DNA of 64,000 nucleotides from Pseudopedobacter sp044361595 (GCA_044361595.1 JBIKIN010000006.1:62001-126000); one strand, 5' to 3'; counted from the first letter of the stretch, positions 24,652 through 33,393 are shown. Program-made: numbers and translations. Notes: a model not told the origin generated them from the letters alone.

Positions 24652-26055
24652 ATGCAATACGACGTTATCGTGATAGGTTCTGGTCCGGGTGGATATGTTG
24701 CCGCCATCAGATGTGCGCAGTTAGGTTTAAAAACTGCAATGATTGAGAAATACGCCACTTTTGGCGGTACTTGTTTAAATGTAGGTTGTATCCCTTCCAA
24801 AGCTTTGCTTGATTCTAGCGAGCATTACCATAACGCTACCCATACTTTTACCGAGCATGGTATTGATGTAAAAGATGTAAAAGTTAATTTAAAACAAATG
24901 ATTGCTCGTAAAAACAAAGTAGTATCTGACACTACTGCTGGCATCACTTTTTTAATGAAGAAAAATAAAGTTGACACTTTTGAAGGCTTAGGTTCTTTTA
25001 AAGATAAGAATACGATTAAAATTGCATTAACAAAAGGTGGCGAGCAAGAAATTACTGGTAAAAACATCATTATTGCAACTGGAAGTAAACCTACCGAATT
25101 GCCGTTTTTGAAAACAGATGGCAAACGTATCATCACATCAACAGAGGCTTTAAACATGAGCGAAGTGCCTAAACACTTGATTTTAATTGGTGGTGGAGTT
25201 ATTGGCTTAGAATTAGGTTCTGTGTATGCTCGTTTAGGTTCAGAAGTTACCGTTGTTGAATTTGCGAGTTCAATTATCCCAACTATGGATAGCACAATGG
25301 GTAAAGAGCTTCAAAAATCTATGGCAAAGCTTGGTGTGAAGTTTTTATTAAGTCATAAAGTTACTGGAGCCGAAGTAAAAGGTAAAAAAGTTACCGTAAC
25401 AGCTGACTCGCCAAAAGGAGAAAAAGTAGTATTAGAAGGAGATTACTGCCTAGTTGCTGTAGGACGTACTGCTTATACTGAAGGTTTAGGTTTAGAAAAT
25501 ATTGGTATTACGGTAGAAGAAAGAGGAAAAAAAATCACCGTAAACGATCATTTAGAAACATCTGTTAAAGGTATTTATGCCATTGGTGATGTGATTAAAG
25601 GAGCTATGCTAGCTCACAAAGCTGAAGAAGAAGGTACTTTTGTAGCCGAAATTATTGCCGGACAAAAACCGCATATCAATTATAATTTAATTCCGGGTGT
25701 GGTTTATACTTGGCCCGAAGTTGCATCTGTAGGTTATACCGAGGAGCAATTGAAAGAAAGTGGTAAAAAATATAAAATGGGTGCTTTTCCTTTTAAAGCA
25801 AGTGGAAGGGCGAGAGCAAGTATGGATACCGATGGTTTAGTAAAAGTCTTAGCTGATGCCGAAACTGACGAAATTTTAGGTGTTCATATGATTGGTCCAC
25901 GTTGTGCAGATATGATTGCCGAAGCTGTTGTTGCGATGGAATTTAGAGCCAGTGCCGAAGATATTGGCCGCATTAGTCATGCTCACCCTACTTTTACAGA
26001 ATCTTTTAAAGAAGCTGCTTTAGCTGCTACTGCTAACAGGGCTATACATATTTAA
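24652..26055 (+). CDS. lpdA: Dihydrolipoyl dehydrogenase (E3)
   Basis: The 467-aa flavoprotein reoxidises lipoyl groups of 2-oxoacid dehydrogenase complexes and the glycine cleavage system with NAD. It has the FAD motif IGSGPGGYVAAI, redox-active disulfide GGTCLNVGCIPSK, the NAD motif IGGGVIGLELGSV, the second FAD motif YAIGDV and the C-terminal active-site HAHPTFTESFKEA. Length is typical. It is not next to E1 or E2 genes, so it is probably shared between complexes, including glycine cleavage with the GcvP in this window. Confidence 0.96.
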   Translation: MQYDVIVIGSGPGGYVAAIRCAQLGLKTAMIEKYATFGGTCLNVGCIPSKALLDSSEHYHNATHTFTEHGIDVKDVKVNLKQMIARKNKVVSDTTAGITFLMKKNKVDTFEGLGSFKDKNTIKIALTKGGEQEITGKNIIIATGSKPTELPFLKTDGKRIITSTEALNMSEVPKHLILIGGGVIGLELGSVYARLGSEVTVVEFASSIIPTMDSTMGKELQKSMAKLGVKFLLSHKVTGAEVKGKKVTVTADSPKGEKVVLEGDYCLVAVGRTAYTEGLGLENIGITVEERGKKITVNDHLETSVKGIYAIGDVIKGAMLAHKAEEEGTFVAEIIAGQKPHINYNLIPGVVYTWPEVASVGYTEEQLKESGKKYKMGAFPFKASGRARASMDTDGLVKVLADAETDEILGVHMIGPRCADMIAEAVVAMEFRASAEDIGRISHAHPTFTESFKEAALAATANRAIHI

Positions 26056-26064
26056 AGCGTCAGC

Positions 26065-26090
26065 AGTCGGCGGTTTAAAGTCCGCCGACT
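26065..26090. repeat. Hairpin after lpdA
   Basis: AGTCGGCGG and CCGCCGACT are perfect 9-bp arms around an 8-nt loop, starting 10 bp after the lpdA stop. No T-run follows on the plus strand, so it is more likely a repeat-type hairpin or mRNA 3' stabiliser than a strong terminator; the next gene starts 16 bp later. Confidence 0.6.
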
Positions 26091-26105
26091 ACCGACATAT
26101 AAACC

Positions 26106-26543
26106 ATGCAAATTCTCATCAACATATCCATCATCTTTACCACCATCATTGGGATGGAAACAATCTCTTGGGCTATACATAAATATCTTTTTCATGGACC
26201 TTTATGGTTTATCCATAAAACGCATCATCAGCAAAGGCATGGTTTTTTTGAATTAAATGATGTTTTTAGTCTAGGTTTTGCGGCACTCGCTCTTTGGTTA
26301 ATGTGGCAAGGACATCAGAATTTTAATTATAAATTCTGGATAGGTACAGGCATATCTTTGTATGGTACTATTTATTTCATCTTTCATGATTGGTTTATCC
26401 ATAACCGCTTAAAGGCTTTCAAATCAGAAAACAAATATTTAAAAGGAATTAGAAGAGCGCATAAAATCCATCATAAATCAACAGAAAAAGAAGGCTCACA
26501 AGAGTTTGGATTACTAATAGCTAATAGAAAGTACTTTAAGTAA
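26106..26543 (+). CDS. crtZ: Beta-carotene hydroxylase (CrtZ-type, fatty acid hydroxylase superfamily)
   Basis: The 145-aa membrane protein has the histidine clusters of CrtZ-type di-iron hydroxylases: WAIHKYLFH, IHKTHHQQRHG, FIFHDWFIHNR and RRAHKIHHKS. It should add hydroxyls at positions 3 and 3' of beta-carotene rings to give zeaxanthin. It opens the carotenoid region but is separated from crtI/crtB by murB, a sigma factor gene and an SRPBCC gene. Length is normal for bacterial CrtZ. Confidence 0.9.
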   Translation: MQILINISIIFTTIIGMETISWAIHKYLFHGPLWFIHKTHHQQRHGFFELNDVFSLGFAALALWLMWQGHQNFNYKFWIGTGISLYGTIYFIFHDWFIHNRLKAFKSENKYLKGIRRAHKIHHKSTEKEGSQEFGLLIANRKYFK

Positions 26544-26645
26544 TTAATTTTCAATGATTGGATGGAATAACTGATTCCATTTAATAATTTTATTCTTTTA
26601 ATTTAATTCATTCCTTCAAAACTCAGTCCTTCACTTATTAATAAT

Positions 26646-27662
26646 ATGCTTCAAGTCCACGAAAACGTCTCTTTAAAAAATTTCAACACCTTTGGTATTG
26701 AAGCCTATGCCAGATACTTTGTAGAAATTAACCATAAAGAAGAACTAGTCGAACTATTTAAAGACCCTAAATGGCATGATAAAACCCATAGACTAATTAT
26801 TGGCGGAGGAAGTAATATGCTTTTTACACAAAATTTCGAAGGTTTGGTTGTCAAAATCAATATCAGAGGTATTGAGCATAGAATTAACCATGAAGAAGTT
26901 TTTGTAGAAAGTGGCGCAGGCGAAGTTTGGAACGATTTAGTGAATTACTGTGTAGATTGGGGATTTGCTGGAATGGAAAACTTGAGTTTAATTCCGGGTT
27001 CTGTAGGTGCATCTCCTGTTCAAAACATTGGCGCCTATGGTGTAGAACTCAAAGATGTTTTTGAAAGTTGTGAGGCTTTTGAAATAGAAACCAAAACTTT
27101 TAAAACCTTTGAAAAAGACGCTTGCCAATTTGATTACCGCGAAAGTGTTTTCAAACAATCTTTGAAAGGCAAGTATATCATTACATCTGTTAAATTTAAA
27201 TTATCTGTTTTAGCACATTTAAATATTAGCTACGGTGCTATAGCTGATGAATTGATTAAAAGAGAAATAACTAGCCCTACAATTAAAGATGTTTCTAAGG
27301 TTGTATCGGCAATTCGTGTTTCTAAACTTCCAGATCCTTCTACCATAGGTAATGCAGGCTCCTTTTTTAAAAACCCAGTAATTACTATTTCAGAGTTTGA
27401 AAGCATCCATCAAAAATTCCCAAACATGGTACATTTTATAGTTAAAGATGGCATTAAGCTAGCAGCAGGCTGGTTAATAGAGCAATGCGGCTGGAAAGGC
27501 AAAGTTGTTGGACATACTGGAACTTGGAAAAATCAGGCTTTAGTCTTGGTTAATCATGGTGGTGCAACTGGTAAAGAGATTTATCTTTTGTCAGAACAAA
27601 TCATTCAATCTGTTAAACAAAAGTTTAATGTTGAATTAGAAAGAGAAGTAAACATCTTATAA
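26646..27662 (+). CDS. murB: UDP-N-acetylmuramate dehydrogenase
   Basis: The 338-aa FAD enzyme reduces UDP-N-acetylglucosamine enolpyruvate to UDP-N-acetylmuramate in peptidoglycan synthesis. Visible landmarks are NTFGIEAYARYF, IIGGGSNMLF, LSLIPGSVGASPVQNIGAYG (the FAD loop), the DYRESVFK segment and AGSFFKNPVI with the catalytic Ser region. The extended C-terminal domain resembles the E. coli type I enzyme. It lies among carotenoid genes with no obvious functional link. Confidence 0.96.
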   Translation: MLQVHENVSLKNFNTFGIEAYARYFVEINHKEELVELFKDPKWHDKTHRLIIGGGSNMLFTQNFEGLVVKINIRGIEHRINHEEVFVESGAGEVWNDLVNYCVDWGFAGMENLSLIPGSVGASPVQNIGAYGVELKDVFESCEAFEIETKTFKTFEKDACQFDYRESVFKQSLKGKYIITSVKFKLSVLAHLNISYGAIADELIKREITSPTIKDVSKVVSAIRVSKLPDPSTIGNAGSFFKNPVITISEFESIHQKFPNMVHFIVKDGIKLAAGWLIEQCGWKGKVVGHTGTWKNQALVLVNHGGATGKEIYLLSEQIIQSVKQKFNVELEREVNIL

Positions 27663-27757
27663 AACAAGTAAAAAAGTATCATTTTAATTACCTAAAGGGC
27701 ATAAATAAGCTTAGGAATATTTTTTGTTTAACTAAATTAAAAAATAGTTAAACAAAA

Positions 27758-27789
27758 TTTGGATTTAATAAAACTAGTCTTTACATTTG
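27758..27789 (+). promoter_or_regulatory. Promoter of the sigma factor gene
   Basis: TTTG (27758-27761), 20 nt, then TACATTTG (27782-27789) exactly fits the Bacteroidetes -33/-7 promoter, giving a leader of about 27 nt before the ATG at 27821. It suggests the sigma factor gene is transcribed by the primary sigma, not only by its own product. Confidence 0.75.
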
Positions 27790-27820
27790 TTTAAGTTATT
27801 CATCACAAAAGTTAAACAAA

Positions 27821-28363
27821 ATGACTAAGATAGAATTCAACACTTTAGTATTACGCCAAGCAAGTTCATTAAAAACTTACGCCCTACGTTTCACACACGA
27901 CGCAGATGATGCCAACGATTTAGTGCAAGACACTTTATTAAAAGCGATTACCTATTACAACAAATTTAAAGAGGGCACAAATTTAAAGGGATGGTTATAC
28001 ACCATTATGAAAAACACTTTCATAAACAACTATCGTAGGTTTGTTAAGATAAGTTCTTTTGTAACCAAGACAGATGACATCTCATCTTCGCAATTATCAT
28101 ATAGTGCTACATTAAATGGCGGTGAGCAAAAATTTGTTATGGACGATATTAAATCGGCTTTATCAAATTTACAAGAAGAATATTATGTGCCATTTACGAT
28201 GTATTTTGAAGGTTATAAGTACCATGAAATTGCAGACCACTTAGATATTCCAATTGGAACAGTTAAAACTAGAATACACGTTGCTAGAAAGCTATTAAAG
28301 AAAGATTTAAAAGTATACGATAAAAAAGAGACTGTGTCTAACGAAAATCTAATAGCCGCTTAA
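27821..28363 (+). CDS. ECF-type RNA polymerase sigma factor
   Basis: The 180-aa protein has sigma region 2 (YALRFTHDADDANDLVQDTL and NLKGWLYTIMKNTFINNYRR) and region 4 (GYKYHEIADHLDIPIGTVKT, a helix-turn-helix), with nothing else: the ECF layout. No anti-sigma gene adjoins it, which sets it apart from the FecI-like type. Its place between carotenoid genes makes a role in light or oxidative stress plausible but unproven. A perfect primary-type promoter precedes it and a strong terminator follows. Confidence 0.92.
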   Translation: MTKIEFNTLVLRQASSLKTYALRFTHDADDANDLVQDTLLKAITYYNKFKEGTNLKGWLYTIMKNTFINNYRRFVKISSFVTKTDDISSSQLSYSATLNGGEQKFVMDDIKSALSNLQEEYYVPFTMYFEGYKYHEIADHLDIPIGTVKTRIHVARKLLKKDLKVYDKKETVSNENLIAA

Positions 28364-28390
28364 AACAAATTTCCCATCATATATAACAGA

Positions 28391-28420
28391 AAGCCTTAAG
28401 ATAATCTTAAGGCTTTTTTT
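28391..28420 (+). terminator. Rho-independent terminator after the sigma factor gene
   Basis: AAGCCTTAAG (28391-28400) and CTTAAGGCTT (28406-28415) form a perfect 10-bp stem with a 5-nt loop, followed by seven T. On the minus strand the same stem could serve the convergent SRPBCC gene. Confidence 0.9.
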
Positions 28421-28443
28421 ATAAACTTTAGTGTATGAGTTAG

Positions 28444-28971
28444 CTATTGCTCTAACTTAGCTTTAAGTTTTGCTAAACCCTTTTCGTAATCTTTTCCAAT
28501 AAAACTATCCATGGTTAATCCCATCCATTTCTCAATAATGCCCTTGTTATATCCATAATAAATCCAAGTAACTTTAGTAGAATCACCAATTGATTCAACT
28601 GTAAAATCATTATCGGCTATGCTAGCAAAAGGTTCAACAAATGATAACTTTTGGTGTATCATGCTGTAAGACTTTAAATAAACAATTTTCATGTTTCCTT
28701 CACCAACTTCTTTACCCTTCCATCCATATAAAGAACCCACTTCCCCCATTTCTCCATCCAAATAGGTTCTACTAGTAGAATCAATATCATTCCAAGGATT
28801 CCACTCATCAAACTTGGAAAAATCCTTTATGTAGTTATATGCAATAGTGTCATTAACTCCAACATTTATAGAACGTTCTACTCTTGTGATTGTTGGTAAA
28901 TAGAAACTAACCAAGTATAAAATTAATACAATAGACAAAATTACGGTAGCAATAATTTTTAGAGCTTTCAT
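28444..28971 (-). CDS. SRPBCC (polyketide cyclase/START-like) family protein
   Basis: The 175-aa protein starts with one N-terminal membrane helix (IIATVILSIVLILYLVSFYL) and continues as an SRPBCC hydrophobic-ligand domain, with the family-typical FSKFDEWNPWNDID stretch and a final FIGKDYEKGLAKLKAKLE helix. Such proteins bind lipids or other hydrophobic molecules; ligand unknown. It lies 55 bp upstream of and on the same strand as crtI, so it is downstream of crtI in the same transcription direction and may be co-transcribed. Confidence 0.8.
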   Translation of the reverse strand: MKALKIIATVILSIVLILYLVSFYLPTITRVERSINVGVNDTIAYNYIKDFSKFDEWNPWNDIDSTSRTYLDGEMGEVGSLYGWKGKEVGEGNMKIVYLKSYSMIHQKLSFVEPFASIADNDFTVESIGDSTKVTWIYYGYNKGIIEKWMGLTMDSFIGKDYEKGLAKLKAKLEQ

Positions 28972-29026
28972 ATCATTTTAAATATTTTTTTAATCTAAAC
29001 TATTTAAAATTAATTTAAAATAAAAT

Positions 29027-30511
29027 TTATAACTTACTAATAACTTTCGAAACCTCTTTGGCAACCACTTGGCCCGAAATTATGGAAGGTGGCACTCCAG
29101 GCCCAGGAACAGTTAACTGCCCAGTAAACAATAAATTTTTAACTTTTTTTGCTCGCATAGCCGGTTTAAAAAATGCTGTTTGTGAAAGTACATTTGCCAA
29201 ACCATAAGCATTGCCTTTAAAAGAATGATAGTCGGTTTCAAAATCTTGCATGGCATAACTTCTTTTAACCAACTCGTGACCTCTTATTTTCTGACCAGTT
29301 AAACGCTCAAATCTATCCATCATAATTTGATAGTATTTTTCACGCATTTCATGGTTATCAGTTAAACCCGCAGCTAAAGGAATTAAAAAGAATAAGTTCT
29401 CTTTACCTTCTGGTGCTGATGATAAATCAGTTTTTGAAACACAAGAGACATAGAAAAGTGGTTTTGTAGGCCATTTCGGATTGGTATAAATTTCGTGAGC
29501 ATGCAAGTCTAAATCCTCATCAAAAAATAAATTATGATGCTCTATCCCTTCTACTTTTTTATCTAAACCTACATAAAAAAGTAAAGAAGATGGAGACATT
29601 ACTCGCTTTTGCCAATAATTTTCATCATAATTTCGATATTCTTTGTCGAGTAAATTTTGTTCTATATGATGATAATCGCCAGAGGCAACTACAAAATCTG
29701 TTTTTATATTTTTGCCATTTACTGCTATAGTTTCTATAACACCGTTTTCTATATTAATCTTTGTTACTTCGGAATTGAGTTCAAATTTTACACCTTGTTC
29801 TACAGCAATCTTTTTCATTGCCCTTACAATTTGATACATTCCCCCAATTGGATACCATGTACCTAAAGATAAATCGGCAAAGTTCATTAAACTATACATT
29901 GCCGGTATTTTTTGTGCAGTTGCGCCTAAAAATAAAACTGGAAATTCTAAAAGCTGTATCAATTTAGAATTTTTGAAATATTTACGCACATGCTTGCTCA
30001 TGGGTTTAAGCATTTGAATGCGTAAACTTTCAATCATCAACTTTAAATCAATAAACTCTGTGATTTGGTGCGATGGTCTAAAAACATAATCGCCCATGGC
30101 AACTTTATATTTATAGGCTGCCTGCTTCATAAAAGCCCTTAATCCTACTGCACTTCCCGCTTCAATGTTTTCAAAAATGGCTTCTAACTCTTCCATATTA
30201 GCAGGAATATTGATATGATCATTCTGGCCAAAATAAACACGGTAACCAGGGTCTAATCTTTTTAAATCATAAAAATCCGACACCTTTTTACCAAATAGGG
30301 CAAAATAGTTTTCAAAAACATCGGGCATCCAATACCAGCTTGGTCCCATATCAAAAGTAAAACCATCCTTTTCCCAAAGTCTTGCTCTACCTCCTACTTG
30401 ATCATTTTTTTCTAAAACTGTAACGTTAAAGCCTTGTTTAGCTAATAAAGCAGCAGCGGCTAATCCAGAGAAACCTGAACCTATTATATGAATGCTTTTA
30501 TTTTGTTGCAT
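29027..30511 (-). CDS. crtI: Phytoene desaturase
   Basis: The 494-aa flavoprotein has the N-terminal dinucleotide motif HIIGSGFSGLAAAALLAKQG, the VGGRARLWEKDGFTFDMGPS stretch and the C-terminal FTGQLTVPGPGVPPSIISG signature of CrtI. It converts phytoene to lycopene by successive desaturations. I chose ATG at 30511 (MQQNKS), 15 codons inside the frame that opens with TTG. It is divergent from crtB with 92 bp between the starts, a shared control region. Confidence 0.95.
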   Translation of the reverse strand: MQQNKSIHIIGSGFSGLAAAALLAKQGFNVTVLEKNDQVGGRARLWEKDGFTFDMGPSWYWMPDVFENYFALFGKKVSDFYDLKRLDPGYRVYFGQNDHINIPANMEELEAIFENIEAGSAVGLRAFMKQAAYKYKVAMGDYVFRPSHQITEFIDLKLMIESLRIQMLKPMSKHVRKYFKNSKLIQLLEFPVLFLGATAQKIPAMYSLMNFADLSLGTWYPIGGMYQIVRAMKKIAVEQGVKFELNSEVTKINIENGVIETIAVNGKNIKTDFVVASGDYHHIEQNLLDKEYRNYDENYWQKRVMSPSSLLFYVGLDKKVEGIEHHNLFFDEDLDLHAHEIYTNPKWPTKPLFYVSCVSKTDLSSAPEGKENLFFLIPLAAGLTDNHEMREKYYQIMMDRFERLTGQKIRGHELVKRSYAMQDFETDYHSFKGNAYGLANVLSQTAFFKPAMRAKKVKNLLFTGQLTVPGPGVPPSIISGQVVAKEVSKVISKL

Positions 30512-30577
30512 GGTGTAAAAATCATAAAAATAGCTAATTTGTTTGAGCCAAAGCAAAACAAAATGCTTACAATAATG

Positions 30578-30585
30578 TAATTTTG
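30578..30585 (+). promoter_or_regulatory. -7 box of crtB
   Basis: TAATTTTG matches TAnnTTTG. It lies 18 nt before the chosen crtB ATG (30604) and overlaps the alternative TTG start at 30583, which argues against that TTG. Confidence 0.55.
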
Positions 30586-30603
30586 AAAAAACATCTCGTA
30601 AAT

Positions 30604-31437
30604 ATGACTCTATATACCAAAACTTGTTTTGATTGCAGTAAAATAATTACCAATAATTACAGTACTTCCTTTAGTTTAGGTATTAAAGCATTTAGCAAAG
30701 AATTGCAAAATCCAATTTATGCAATTTATGGTTTTGTAAGATTTGCCGACGAAATTGTTGACACTTTTCATGATCAAGATAAAAATTACCTCATTAAAAA
30801 ATTTAGAGCAGACACTGTTGAGGCTATTGAACAAAAAGTTAGTCTTAATCCGGTTTTACATGCTTTCCAAGAAGTGGTTAATGGATATGATATTGAGTTT
30901 GATTTAATAGATGCATTTCTAAAATCTATGGAGATGGATTTAGATAAAACAAGCTACACAGATGATAGCTATAAAGAATACATCTACGGTTCGGCAGAAG
31001 TAGTGGGTTTAATGTGTTTGAGGATATTTTGTAACCGAAATGCTAAACAATATGAAGAGCTACTACCCAGCGCTAGAAGTTTAGGATCTGCTTTTCAAAA
31101 AATCAACTTCTTAAGAGACATAAAATCTGATTACGATGAGCGGGGAAGAACCTATTTCCCAAAAGTTGATTTTCAAAATTTTACCGAAACCGATAAATCA
31201 CTTATAGAAGCCGACATTAAAATAGATTTTGATGAAGCTTACGAAGGAATTAAAAATTTACCCGATGGGGCCAAACTTGGCGTATATATTGCTTTTGTAT
31301 ATTATTTAGAATTATTTAAAAAAATAAAAAATACTCCCGCCAATACCATTGCTAAAGAAAGAATTAGAGTTTCCGATTCAAAAAAGATTGTTTTAATGGC
31401 ACAAGCAATGATTAAAAATAAATTAAACTATGTTTAA
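30604..31437 (+). CDS. crtB: Phytoene synthase
   Basis: The 277-aa enzyme joins two geranylgeranyl diphosphates to phytoene. Both Asp-rich Mg-binding motifs are present: FADEIVDTF and FLRDIKSDYDERGRTYFP. The YGFVRFADE stretch is also typical of squalene/phytoene synthases. ATG 30604 (MTLYTKTC) is preferred because the upstream TTG lies inside the -7 box. It starts a run crtB, unknown gene, lycopene cyclase and cytochrome b5. Confidence 0.95.
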   Translation: MTLYTKTCFDCSKIITNNYSTSFSLGIKAFSKELQNPIYAIYGFVRFADEIVDTFHDQDKNYLIKKFRADTVEAIEQKVSLNPVLHAFQEVVNGYDIEFDLIDAFLKSMEMDLDKTSYTDDSYKEYIYGSAEVVGLMCLRIFCNRNAKQYEELLPSARSLGSAFQKINFLRDIKSDYDERGRTYFPKVDFQNFTETDKSLIEADIKIDFDEAYEGIKNLPDGAKLGVYIAFVYYLELFKKIKNTPANTIAKERIRVSDSKKIVLMAQAMIKNKLNYV

Positions 31438-31473
31438 ACTTACTTCGTTTATACCTTTAAAAACAAAATAAGC

Positions 31474-32001
31474 ATGAAAAAATTAATTTTAATATTCGCA
31501 TTTATCATAATGCTACCATTTATTAACAAGGCAAATGATTTAGACCAAATAAGACGAGACTATATTACTGCTATAGAAAATAGCGAAAAAGCAGATAAAC
31601 TTTGTACACAATTAGAAAAAATTAAAAACCCTAGTGCCTTAGAAATGGCCTATTTAGGTTCAGTACAAGCTATCAAAGCTAAACATGCTTGGAATCCGGT
31701 TAATAAAATGAGCTATTTGGGTAAAGGATTTGAAATTATTAATCAAGCCGTAGCAAAAGACCCTAATAATTTAGAGGTTAGGTTTTTGCGCTTTAGTTTA
31801 CAGTATTACGTACCGGCTTTTTTAGGGTACAGCAAAAATCTAATGACCGATAAAAACAAAATCGTTCATATCATCAAAACAACCGAACCTATTAAATTAA
31901 ACATTGAAAAAAAAATACTTCAAAACATGATTGTTTTTATGGTTGATAGTAAAAAATGTACCGAGCAAGAACTTGATATCCTTAAAAAAGTATTGTCTTA
32001 A
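31474..32001 (+). CDS. Secreted protein of unknown function within the carotenoid operon
   Basis: The 175-aa protein has an N-terminal signal or anchor (KKLILIFAFIIMLPFINKA) and a helical mature part, with an EMAYLGSVQAIKAKHAW stretch and VAKDPNNLEVRFLRFSLQ that look TPR-like. I do not recognise the family. It sits 36 bp after crtB and its stop abuts the lycopene cyclase ATG, so it is co-transcribed with them. A near-consensus TACCTTTA lies about 14 nt before its ATG. A role in carotenoid handling is only inferred from position. Confidence 0.75.
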   Translation: MKKLILIFAFIIMLPFINKANDLDQIRRDYITAIENSEKADKLCTQLEKIKNPSALEMAYLGSVQAIKAKHAWNPVNKMSYLGKGFEIINQAVAKDPNNLEVRFLRFSLQYYVPAFLGYSKNLMTDKNKIVHIIKTTEPIKLNIEKKILQNMIVFMVDSKKCTEQELDILKKVLS

Positions 32002-32691
32002 ATGGATACCAAGTATTATTACTTATTTATTAATGTAGCTACTATTTTCTTTCCTATTGTTTTATCGTTTGATAAAAAAGTAGCCTTTTTCTCTAAATGG
32101 AAATTCATTTTCCCTGGCTTATTGATTAGTGGGCTGCTTTATTTACTATGGGATTATTTGTTTACTGTTAATCAGGTTTGGTCTTTTAACCAAAATTATA
32201 TTTTAGGCATTTCTTTCTTTGAACTACCCTTAGAAGAAATTCTATTTTTTATCACAGTACCTTTTGCCTGTATTTTTATTTACGAGTGTTTGATTTGTTA
32301 TTTTAGTTTTAAAATTCCAAAGCGTTTTTACAATGCCATTTCAATCCTATTAATCACACTCTGTTTGATTTTAGGCGTAATTTACGTGGATAGATTGTAT
32401 AGCCTTATAAACTTTACTACATTAGCTGTTATACTCATTTACACACTACTTAAAAGCCCAAAACTAAATATGGGCAATTTCTACATAGCATATGCTGTAT
32501 CGCTCATTCCGTTTTATATTGTTAATGGAATACTAACAGCAGTGCCCATTGTGATGTACAATAACGCCGAAAACATGAGTTTTAGAGTAGGAACAATTCC
32601 ATTTGAAGACCACTTCTATTCCATGTCATTAATTTTATTGAATCTTTTGTTTTTCGAATATTTTAGAAATAGAAAAAGCGCAAATGGATAA
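32002..32691 (+). CDS. Lycopene cyclase (CrtYcd-type, two fused membrane domains)
   Basis: The 229-aa membrane protein has about seven helices and the lycopene cyclase domain hallmark FELPLEEILFF, with a second related half carrying IPFEDHFYSMSLILLNLLFFE. This is the fused form of the heterodimeric CrtYc/CrtYd cyclase, which turns lycopene ends into beta-rings to give beta-carotene. It directly follows the unknown secreted-protein gene and overlaps the cytochrome b5 gene by 8 bp. Confidence 0.9.
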   Translation: MDTKYYYLFINVATIFFPIVLSFDKKVAFFSKWKFIFPGLLISGLLYLLWDYLFTVNQVWSFNQNYILGISFFELPLEEILFFITVPFACIFIYECLICYFSFKIPKRFYNAISILLITLCLILGVIYVDRLYSLINFTTLAVILIYTLLKSPKLNMGNFYIAYAVSLIPFYIVNGILTAVPIVMYNNAENMSFRVGTIPFEDHFYSMSLILLNLLFFEYFRNRKSANG

Positions 32692-32920
32692 TTTACCCGA
32701 GTATTCTAAATCTCAATTAGCATTACGTAATGGGCAAGATAAACCACAAATTTGGGTTGCTTATTTGGGTTTTATTTACGATGTTACTGAGAGTAGATTA
32801 TGGCGAAATGGAAAACATTACGAACATTGGGCCGGACAAGATTTAACTGATGAACTTAAAGATGCTCCACACACCGAAAAAGTTTTTGAAAAGTTTAAAG
32901 TAATTGCAAAGCTTAAATAA
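32684..32920 (+). CDS. Small soluble cytochrome b5-like heme protein
   Basis: The 78-aa protein is almost entirely a cytochrome b5-fold domain: YSKSQLALRNG start, WVAYLGFIYDVTESRLWRNG, the heme-ligand region GKHYEHWAGQDLT and the second His in APHTEKVFEKF. It has no membrane segment. It overlaps the lycopene cyclase gene by 8 bp, so it is made with the carotenoid enzymes. Cytochrome b5 is the usual electron donor for membrane di-iron hydroxylases, which include the CrtZ encoded nearby. Confidence 0.88.
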   Translation: MDNLPEYSKSQLALRNGQDKPQIWVAYLGFIYDVTESRLWRNGKHYEHWAGQDLTDELKDAPHTEKVFEKFKVIAKLK

Positions 32921-32937
32921 CAAATAACTAATAAATT

Positions 32938-33025
32938 TTTGGGCCTTCTACCACGCTTTTCGCTATATCTTTTTGTCAGAAAAAGCCAAAAAGGATGCCA
33001 CTACAATCGTTAATGCAATTTATAT
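32938..33025 (-). repeat. Degenerate dispersed intergenic element (copy 4)
   Basis: On the minus strand the order is ACGATTGTAGTGGCATCC, TTTTTGGC, GACAAAAAGATATAGCGA, AAAGCGTGG. It is the cleanest copy of the family also seen at 7141, 23925 and 50116. It lies just after the cytochrome b5 gene and may fold as a hairpin in the 3' end of the carotenoid transcript. Confidence 0.65.
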
Positions 33026-33114
33026 ATTTGGAATTTTTGAAACTTGATATTTAAACTTACTTTCCAGATTACATTTTCTATCACAAAGAATAAGTACATT
33101 AGAAGAAAAAAGCT

Positions 33115-33378
33115 ATGGAAAAATTAATAACATTTGGATTACCCATTATTTTGGCAACATTATTTTACCTAATCATTAGAAGAGTGAATTTTAGCGATTC
33201 TAAACAGCAAATATTAATAAAATTCAGAATATTTATAGGGTTAATAGGAATTGGAATAATTCTTTCGCAAGCATATTTGGCAGAAACGTTAAGAAGTAGT
33301 TTTCCTTTAATTCTTATATCAATTATTGTTTTTTATGGTGTTGTAAAATTGCAAAACAAGTATTTAAATAGAGCTTAA
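33115..33378 (+). CDS. Small membrane protein of unknown function
   Basis: The 87-aa protein has three hydrophobic helices (ITFGLPIILATLFYLII; FIGLIGIGIILSQAYLA; FPLILISIIVFYGVVKL) and no recognised domain. The frame is bounded by an ATG at 33115 and is followed by a very strong hairpin terminator, which supports it as a real gene. It is convergent with the M48 protease gene. Confidence 0.6.
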   Translation: MEKLITFGLPIILATLFYLIIRRVNFSDSKQQILIKFRIFIGLIGIGIILSQAYLAETLRSSFPLILISIIVFYGVVKLQNKYLNRA

Positions 33379-33393
33379 AAAAAAATAAATAGA

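Noticed and set aside
24825..25295. 156-codon open frame opposite lpdA
   Set aside because: Antisense shadow of a highly conserved gene; composition follows the lpdA codons.
30583..30603. TTG start giving crtB seven extra residues
   Set aside because: The TTG is part of the -7 box TAATTTTG; ATG 30604 fits the family N-terminus.
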